From positions 28,884,682 through 28,948,681 of the forward strand of contig NC_092685.1 of NCBI RefSeq assembly GCF_964275005.1: DNA of 64,000 bases. The letters run 5' to 3'. Each line of letters starts with the position of its first letter. Position 1 is the stretch's first letter. Under the pieces are notes generated by a model. The model was not told the DNA's origin, ran no database searches, and worked only from the letters and a program-made list of their open reading frames with translations. The DNA is from Diadema setosum (lineage: Eukaryota; Echinodermata; Echinoidea; Diadematoida; Diadematidae). The translations under genes and the position numbers were made by a program. Below are positions 57,038 to 64,000 of this stretch, in pieces.

Positions 57038-58014
57038 TGATTAGCATTCTTTGGTTCTTATTTTTGGAATGATATATCATGAACCTTTGATTCATAGATC
57101 CTAGTGTCAAAATACCTCATCAGATACAATATGCGAGACAAAGTTACATTCCAGGCACCTCAATTTTTATCTACTGGAGTTGATCTAAGACAGTTTTGCT
57201 CATGAGATTTCAGTCACACAAACTTTCACGATAAAATCCTCTGTGAAGCGAATGATTCATTGCTGACATAGAAGCTGCCAAAGTAGTCACTTACTGTGCA
57301 AAGCAGATTGTGTAAAACCCTGCCTATTATGATAAAGCTTGGTTCACACACTTTTTGATTTAAATGATCATGATGCCAGGATTTTTTTTTTCTCAATCTG
57401 ATATTTTGATTTGATATCAGTAAAAAAAGGAACAACCAGCTGTTGCTGAATACCAGTGTAATGGTGATGATTTTCACCTGTTATATTTCTTTGCATGTAT
57501 CACTATTTAGTGCTTGCTACAGTGTAATATCAAGTTGGAACACTGATTACCCCTTCCTTAATTTAGGCAGTATGTTGCAACTATTGAACTATTGAATGCA
57601 ACGCCATTTAGATTTTAACTTTGACTCTTTTTTTCTTCGTCATTGTGTACCTTCCATTTTCATAATGTTTAAAAACAATTATTTTGGCTCGATGGGACAT
57701 CAGTTTACATGTTCTTGAAAATCTTTTTACCATCAAAAACACAATTGAAGCTTGAAAATGGCATAAGTTATGTGATGATGAACATGATGTAAGGATTAGA
57801 CTAGGTGTCTTTTCACAACGAATTTCTTGGTTGCTGTCATCACCAAGTAAGCAGAGAAAGCTCTGTAGGATCTGCATAGATGGGTAAATTTAGACAAAGA
57901 GCAGTGACTAGTGTGTAGCAGGAATTTGTGTCTATCCATTCCCCAACCGAAATACTTCACCTTTGTCTGCAGAGTTGATCCTATTTATCTGCTGTACAAG
58001 GGCTCTCATTTTAA
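57038..58014 (+). other. Presumed CCDC32 3' UTR and flank
   Basis: No AATAAA was noticed close to the stop. The first good one I see is near 59087-59094, which would give a 2-kb 3' UTR containing the MITE at 58015-58497. This is uncertain and needs transcript data. Confidence 0.35.
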
Positions 58015-58497
58015 AGAGGCCCTCAGATTTTTTTTAAAAAACTTTTTTACTTTTGCATCTGGACATCTTAAAATTGGTTATACGGGATACAGAGTTTCAG
58101 AACTTATAGTGAGTAGGGTGAGGCGAAAGAATGTTTTCAAAATTAAACAAATAAGAGTGAACAAGGATGATGACTCAGCAGCTTCACATAAGACTGTATG
58201 ACTGGGTGCCAAAGGAAGCAAAACGAAAGAAGAAGCATGCATAGATTCTACACAGGTGAACCTGTTAAGCTAGTGGTTAGTGGTACTGTAATTGAATTAC
58301 ATTACCACATTGCTGCAGTATGTGAACCCCGCATATATCGTCATCCTTGTTTAGCATATTGTGTTTTAGGTTTTTCAGAGTGTTGGTTTATCTGCTGCAG
58401 GACTACAATGAATTCTGCAAATCTGAACATGGCACTATCGATCTATGTAATGCACCATATTAAATTATATACACTTTAAATCATCTGAAGTGCCCCT
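58015..58497. mobile_element. TTAA-flanked MITE, relative of 4916-5374
   Basis: TTAA at 58011-58014 and 58498-58501. The right end, inverted, is AGGGGCACTTCAGATGATTT, compared with AGGGGCATTCCGGACGATTT at 4916. Inside, inverted, CAGATTTGCAGAATTCATTG matches TAGATTTGTAGAATTTATTG near 4981. It is 483 bp, opposite in orientation to the 4916 copy. Confidence 0.7.
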
Positions 58498-58501
58498 TTA
58501 A

Positions 58502-60120
58502 CCAAAGTCTCCTGACTAAATGACAAGAACATGCACAATATCCGGTGTGCATGGTCTCCAGATGGAGTTGCACGGATGAGAGTTAGAGGTTTCATCATGG
58601 TTATGCCACTTGGATGCTTACCCCATACTGGAAACATGGAATGCTATGGGGTAAGACAATGTGTAGTGGTTGCTACAGTTCAGCCAAAGTCAGCAGGCAA
58701 CTCAATGGAGATTTTTTTTTTCGACTGGCTTGCTCAGTAGGAGACTTACTTACCTTTCAGTTACATCAGACTTGTTCGTATTCATGCGCATAAGTGAGAC
58801 AAATCTTGTTACCCCAATGAAACTTGTTTGTGTGGCTTTTAATGTTGTTCATTAAATTTCAATTTTGATCAAGAAATTGCATGTACAGGTACCATATTCA
58901 AAGTGCATTGATTGTACGAGACCATGTTGGCTTCAATGCTACAGACACTGCCAGAAATCATGTATGTACACCTGTATTGAAGTACATACTGGTATATTGT
59001 GTACTAGTACTCTATACAGTGTAGTATGGTCATGGAGGTATACCCCCTTGGTATAGTATGGGCTCTGTATTGAATGTTTGAATGCAAAATAAAGAACTCA
59101 TAATACATTACTTTTTTTTAATGTAAATTATTGGAAAGGGAACATTTAGAACAATTGGAAGTTCCACTGCTATTTGGTCAATTAGTGGTTAAGATTTTTC
59201 CCCACAGTTGCCTATAAATAAGAATGCTATGCACCAATTAATTTGATGGCAGGGATGTACATGTATGTCTATACAGATCCTGTATTTGACCAGTCATGTT
59301 TGACAGGTGTGTACGTGTGTACATGTATAATGGTTCTCTTCCACCCTGAAAGCGTAATTGGCAGCCAAATTTATATAGCTATATGTCAATTGGTGTCGTG
59401 TTTAACTGTAGATATGAATGTTATTTTCATAGATTCAAGAGTTCAGTTGATATCCAAAGTTGACCGTGCCCATCCTAGGAATGACCTATCGATGTATGAT
59501 TAATTGTGCAAGTTAGAACACGGGGTACGATATCCATGGATGAAATAAATAATCGCAATGTGAAAGGAATGGTGAGTCACAACAGGTGTATTCACTGTGT
59601 TTGCTTTGTGCAGAAGTCTAGTTTACCAGCATAAGAAGATGAATATTAGGACATTACTTGTATCTTTCTTTCTTTCTTTTTCTTTTTGTAATGTTCAAAT
59701 CTCATCCATGTTTCTACGGAATTAAGATATCGAAAGGGTCCAATCTTCTTTGACGGGCGGCGGTATGTTGAGTCGTGGCAGGGGAAATGACGGGAGCTCG
59801 TGAAGTCTACTCTAGGACAATAAATTGTCAAGAAATTGGTAGGTCTCCTTCATAGAGATACATTGTAATATGCATGTATACTACAGAATGCGTTGATATC
59901 TCTACATCTCCTTCAACTGCGCCCTCACAGTCGAATCTTCGCCACCAAAGCAAAGCAGTGCTATGGTGTGAATGTCGTTTCATCGAACAGGCTTCTCAAA
60001 CTGACTTCATGGGTCTTATGTACATTGCAAAGCGTATTCAGCCCATGCACACGCACACACACGCATATGGTGTATATGTTTAAATATCTATATTATACTT
60101 GATGTATATAACTGTGAAAA
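58502..60120. other. Gene-free stretch
   Basis: Short frames only. A TTTC-type microsatellite is at about 59667-59688. Around 59740-59830 the sequence is somewhat richer in C+G. No exon was recognised. Confidence 0.5.
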
Positions 60121-60121
60121 T

Positions 60122-60209
60122 GAAAAGGTAAATCAACATTTTAAATGTCACCCTTCAAACATTCTGTAAATGTCAAATTTAACACTCAAAATGTTGGATT
60201 TACCATTTC
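60122..60209. mobile_element. 88-bp foldback MITE, uninterrupted copy
   Basis: GAAAAGGTAAATCAACATTT at the left and AAATGTTGGATTTACCATTTC-like sequence at the right form inverted arms around a short centre (ACCCTTCAAACATTCTG). Inverted, it aligns with 4863-4915 plus 5379-5404, the two halves of the copy split by a TTAA MITE. Confidence 0.7.
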
Positions 60210-60248
60210 ATATGTTTCATATACATGTATATAATCGATATACACCTG

Positions 60249-60377
<129 letters not shown>

Positions 60378-60784
60378 ACATTTATAAACATACTCATTAT
60401 TTTAATGAGAAATCATAAAGAAAGACAAAATAATTATACCATTATTTCCACCTTTATTAGACATTTTTATTTAGACAAGTATTCTCAAAGTGAAAAACAA
60501 TTCTCTCATCATCCTGATATATACATAAATATTCAGCTGTTTGTCATATTGCAAAGTCCAATTCTTTGAATGGACGATATTCTTGCAACTGGACTGTCAT
60601 ACAACGAAGAAGATTATTTATTTACTAGAATGCAATTAACTTGTAATGTATCTACACTTGCTGTTACGTACAAGGGTATTATAATATAACAATGCAGAGA
60701 TACACTTATGCCCGATATCTTTGGACGTTTGAATGATTATATGGAATGAATGACAGAAATTTAGAAACTACACGATCTTGGCAC

Positions 60785-60850
60785 TGCGAATCGAGAGCAA
60801 GGATTCGCAATCTATGATTGTAACTTGGGTTCGATTCAAGTCTAGCAAAC
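60785..60850 (+). repeat. Possible tRNA-derived SINE fragment
   Basis: ACTGCGAATCGAGAG, like a tRNA anticodon arm region, is followed 29 nt later by GGGTTCGATTCAAG, a good B-box match. The acceptor and D arms are not evident, so this is not a functional tRNA gene. Confidence 0.3.
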
Positions 60851-62467
60851 GCATTTCAGAGGTCAAGGCCAATGGACTCCAAGGCACTTATGTGCTTTTG
60901 CTATTAGATATGACACACATTGGTATTTGCATTTTATAGCAATTATGCGCTGATTAGATACTGCTAACAACACAAACGAGCAGGAAGATGAGGTCTGTAA
61001 GAACTGGCATGTAGGAGTCGCGATTAATCTCTACATACACGAATTGCTGCTAATTCTAAACTTCACTCTCCATAAAGGAAACGTTCTTTGTTTCACATCG
61101 CAGTACTGAAAAAAAAAAGTGTTAGACGTAATATTTATTGCATAAATACGATGGAGTATATTACAATCTGTATACGAGAATATTACTGTGGATTTTTCAC
61201 GCAACATATGAATGCATGTCTACACAGAGACATCTTATTGGCCCTCATTCTCTTTGCTCTCCTCTGAGTGTGCTGTGCGAAGGGACCTTCATATCACCCG
61301 TGCATGTCACATTATAATTTTGTTTTCATTCTTCATCTACCAGAAATTCAGTGTCATTGCTTTGCACTAACTTTTTAAAAGTTATAGGGATTCTGAGGAA
61401 ACATAATAGGAACCCAATTTTGTTGCAACGCGCTGGACAAGATGCAGCGCTTAATTAACGTCATTAAGGTGGAAAAGGCTAAAGTGACATCTAGCGTAAG
61501 GACTTTGAAACTGGACAACTACAGTAGGTCGCCACATGACTGATACATCACCAGTCGCCGTGTCAAGCCTAAGTCAAACACGTTGGAGTGACCATATGTG
61601 TTTTTAGATGAAGAAGTAAATACAAGTGTATCAGCAGTCATCCTTAAGTCCAAGCACATTTAGTTCTGGAAGTTGTACATGACTCATGATTGGTTCCTAA
61701 AGAGAAGCCTATAAACGTACAAAGCCAAAGGTTCTGATAGGTTTTGGTGCACTGAAACTATTAACATAAGAATTTACCGTGAGTATCAATAAGAATAATA
61801 TGAAAGAAAGAGACCTCCCCCACCCCCACCCCCCCCAAAAAAAAAGCAGAAAAAAAAAGAAGAAAGTATCTGATCGAAGGGACAATGCAAAATGTATAAA
61901 TCTCAAACTCTGAACTGAAATTAAACACGTTTCAAATAATTATAAAATACGTCTAATTGAAATGTGCCTCCAAACAATAAGCATTCTGTCTGGGGGAAAA
62001 AGTGTGTCAGTATTTAGATGTGGAAAGTCCGGGACTTTTCGTTCCAACTCGCCTTCATTTTCAGCCATTTTCAATCAGTTTGTGCTTGCCTCAACTTCTA
62101 TTCACGATTGTACATACGTACTGATAAAATCTTACGTAATCACACGGCATGTGTTTGTATTCCTGCTTTAAGCACATCGTGATATATCATGTGTGTCACG
62201 TGGATCACCGATATTCCATTAATGCTTTGAAATTGCATGGCTTCGTACAGTGTACAAGGAAGTAATATCAAGCACACACAAAATAAAATGCACTTTCTAT
62301 ACATTGCATGCAGCGCCAGCACCACAAATTTTCGCAGATACGATGCGATTTCTTTAGCTCCAAAACTCAAAACCAAACAACACTAAGACTCATAACGATG
62401 ACATTAATCAGTAACATAAAAAGTAACAAAGTGGAAAGTACGGCCATTCCGCGCAATAATCCGCGAA

Positions 62468-62526
<59 letters not shown>

Positions 62527-63200
62527 TTGGTCACCTGAATGGATTGTGCAGCTTTCAAAACAATTAATATGGCACATATGATAGATTCGTGAGTTACTGA
62601 TGTAGAATTATGATAAACACTGATTTGATATGTCATGACCTGCGAAATATTCGACTTTCATTCAAACTCGCCATCAGGAATTCTAATTCCTGCTGTGAAG
62701 TTAGAACAGGAAACGGAAGTGACGATCTGTTTGAAGGCAGTATGACTTCTTCTGGTAGACCGTAAATTATTTTGTATAAATATATAATAATAAGATATAA
62801 TGTTGAATGATAATAGCATGATGAGGAGAAATAAATAGGCGCTACAATGATTATGATTTCGGCAATGAGTCTGTCGACCGAACGGGACTGGTAATGATCA
62901 TCGAAAAAAAAAAAAATCCGTGTTTCAAATTTAAAATGAAAAGTGAGACATCAAATAATAAGAAGTTTGAGTTAGGCAATTAGCAGTGACCTTGATGACA
63001 CCATGTCACCATGGTGTGGAAAAAAAAATCTAGAGTCTTCATCATTTATTTCATCCGTTGCTATTTACTTCCGAAATATCATGGTACGTAATAGTGCAGA
63101 TGAAGAAAATGTGAAAGTCTCCTTTCGTATTCCTTATACAGGATTGAATTGATGTGTAATTGTCACGTAGTAGTTTCAGCACATTTGGGTTTTGGTCAGT
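60851..63200. other. Gene-free stretch
   Basis: Includes a C/A tract near 61816-61857 and the ATT microsatellite listed below. No exon or element with definable ends was recognised. Confidence 0.5.
62470..62526. repeat. (ATT)n microsatellite
   Basis: About 19 perfect TTA units. Confidence 0.97.
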
Positions 63201-63212
63201 TTCACAGAAACA

Positions 63213-63242
63213 GAAGATGACCAGCTTGCCCTGGTCATCTTC
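63213..63242. repeat. Perfect 12-bp hairpin
   Basis: GAAGATGACCAG, loop CTTGCC, then CTGGTCATCTTC. No direct repeats flank it, unlike the two microhairpins. Function unknown. Confidence 0.7.
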
Positions 63243-63754
63243 CTGAACCATAATATATTTGTCAAGTACTCAAATACAAAACCAAACGCCTTATTGAGTC
63301 ATACAACTGCCGGCAAGTGATTTTCTACACACACACAAAAAAAAAATACATTATGCATAATTTGTACGAATAAGACTGAAATGTCTCGAGACCTTTATAC
63401 GCTCGGCCGGGGTTCTTTTGATTAATTTCAGATTTGAATTCGCCAAAACTTTGTTCCCGTTTTGATCTTTTGACCCAAATCTATACAAATCACAAACTGT
63501 TACTGAAGACGGTCATCCATTTTTTTTTTTTAACTCGCAAAGATACCAATAAGAGCGAGAAGATCGCATAAGTTTCCATCAAAGTATATGATATTATAAA
63601 TCATTAAAGGCGTCAAATCGGTTACTAGTGCTCTTCATTCCTCAGCAGAAAACCGCTGGGATAACTGTCGCCAAGACTACAATACAAAACGAATACTTAA
63701 ACGATTAAAGGCAACACGTGATTGATATGAAAGAAAAACTGTTTTTTTTTCCTC

Positions 63755-63875
63755 TAGTGTGACGTCATGTTCATCACCCGTGCAGCTGCAAGGCCATGGC
63801 GTCTTTCTCCCTCGTATAGCAGCCGTTACGTGAGCATCACGTGACACTGGCAATGTGCCAGGTGATGCTGGCGTT
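63755..63875. promoter_or_regulatory. CRE/E-box cluster with hairpin, possible control region
   Basis: Contains the CRE palindrome TGACGTCA (63760-63767), the E-box CACGTG (63838-63843) and a stem pairing GCATCAC...TGGCA with TGCCAGGTGATGC (about 63834-63869). It is richer in C+G than its surroundings. It could be a promoter of a gene outside the window or a repeat fragment. No transcript evidence. Confidence 0.25.
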
Positions 63876-64000
63876 ATATTGACACCAGTCAAGCACAAAA
63901 TAATAGCGACGTAAGCGAAAGATATTGCAATTCATCAAATCAAGTCACACACAAAGAGTCTTGGCGTTTTATATTCACGTAAAGAGAGACTTTATATCGC

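Noticed and set aside
57911-58201. 96-residue plus-strand frame as an extra CCDC32 exon
   Set aside because: Most of it lies in the TTAA MITE at 58015-58497, and the CCDC32 frame already closes at 57037.
60785-60850. tRNA gene
   Set aside because: A good B box but no convincing acceptor stem or D arm; kept only as a possible SINE fragment.
63051-63251. 66-residue minus-strand frame as an exon
   Set aside because: Parts look protein-like and an AATAAA overlaps the end, but there is no clear acceptor or recognised family. Evidence was too weak to annotate.

Overview
This window is animal nuclear DNA, about 60-65% A+T by eye. It has intron-bearing genes, long gene-free stretches, many microsatellites and many small palindromic transposon remnants. 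The gene families (intracellular-type serpins, a nine-exon CYP2-clan P450, a CCDC32 homologue), the retroelement types (BEL/Pao and a possible Gmr1-like Ty3/gypsy element) and the abundant TTAA-flanked foldback repeats suggest a marine invertebrate deuterostome, most likely an echinoderm. That assignment is inference and rests on no search.

Layout. 1-2690: 3' part of a Ty3/gypsy-type element. 2.7-8.7 kb: gene-free, with purine and G/C tracts, nested TTAA MITEs and a 1-kb foldback element. 9434-10621 (-): serpin 1. 10.6-16.2 kb: gene-free with repeats. 16196-23729 (-): a complete P450 gene whose nine coding exons join in frame to 522 codons. 23.7-30.5 kb: gene-free; it holds a 30-bp hairpin insertion and a diverged ~155-bp tandem array carrying nuclear-receptor-like DR1 motifs. 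30.5-35.15 kb: a heavily broken BEL/Pao fossil. 37229-38410 (-): serpin 2. 38.4-45 kb: gene-free. 45079-46257 (-): serpin 3. 46.3-53.3 kb: gene-free repeats plus one possible terminal exon of an unknown gene. 53360-57037 (+): a two-exon CCDC32 homologue. 57-64 kb: gene-free repeats.

How the genes relate. The three serpins are paralogues, each with one coding exon, and they differ mainly in the reactive centre loop. Serpins 1 and 2 are a young pair with duplicated flanks and a near-identical 3' half, which suggests gene conversion. The P450 lies between them on the same strand but has no obvious functional link. CCDC32 is an unrelated housekeeping-type gene on the other strand.

Most notable observations: two tiny hairpins (30 and 23 bp) with the same termini and 7-bp direct repeats; a TTAA MITE insertion with a related uninterrupted copy elsewhere in the window; three GC-AG introns among the nine introns that can be fixed by reading frame; serpin loop diversification; and two separate ancient tandem arrays.
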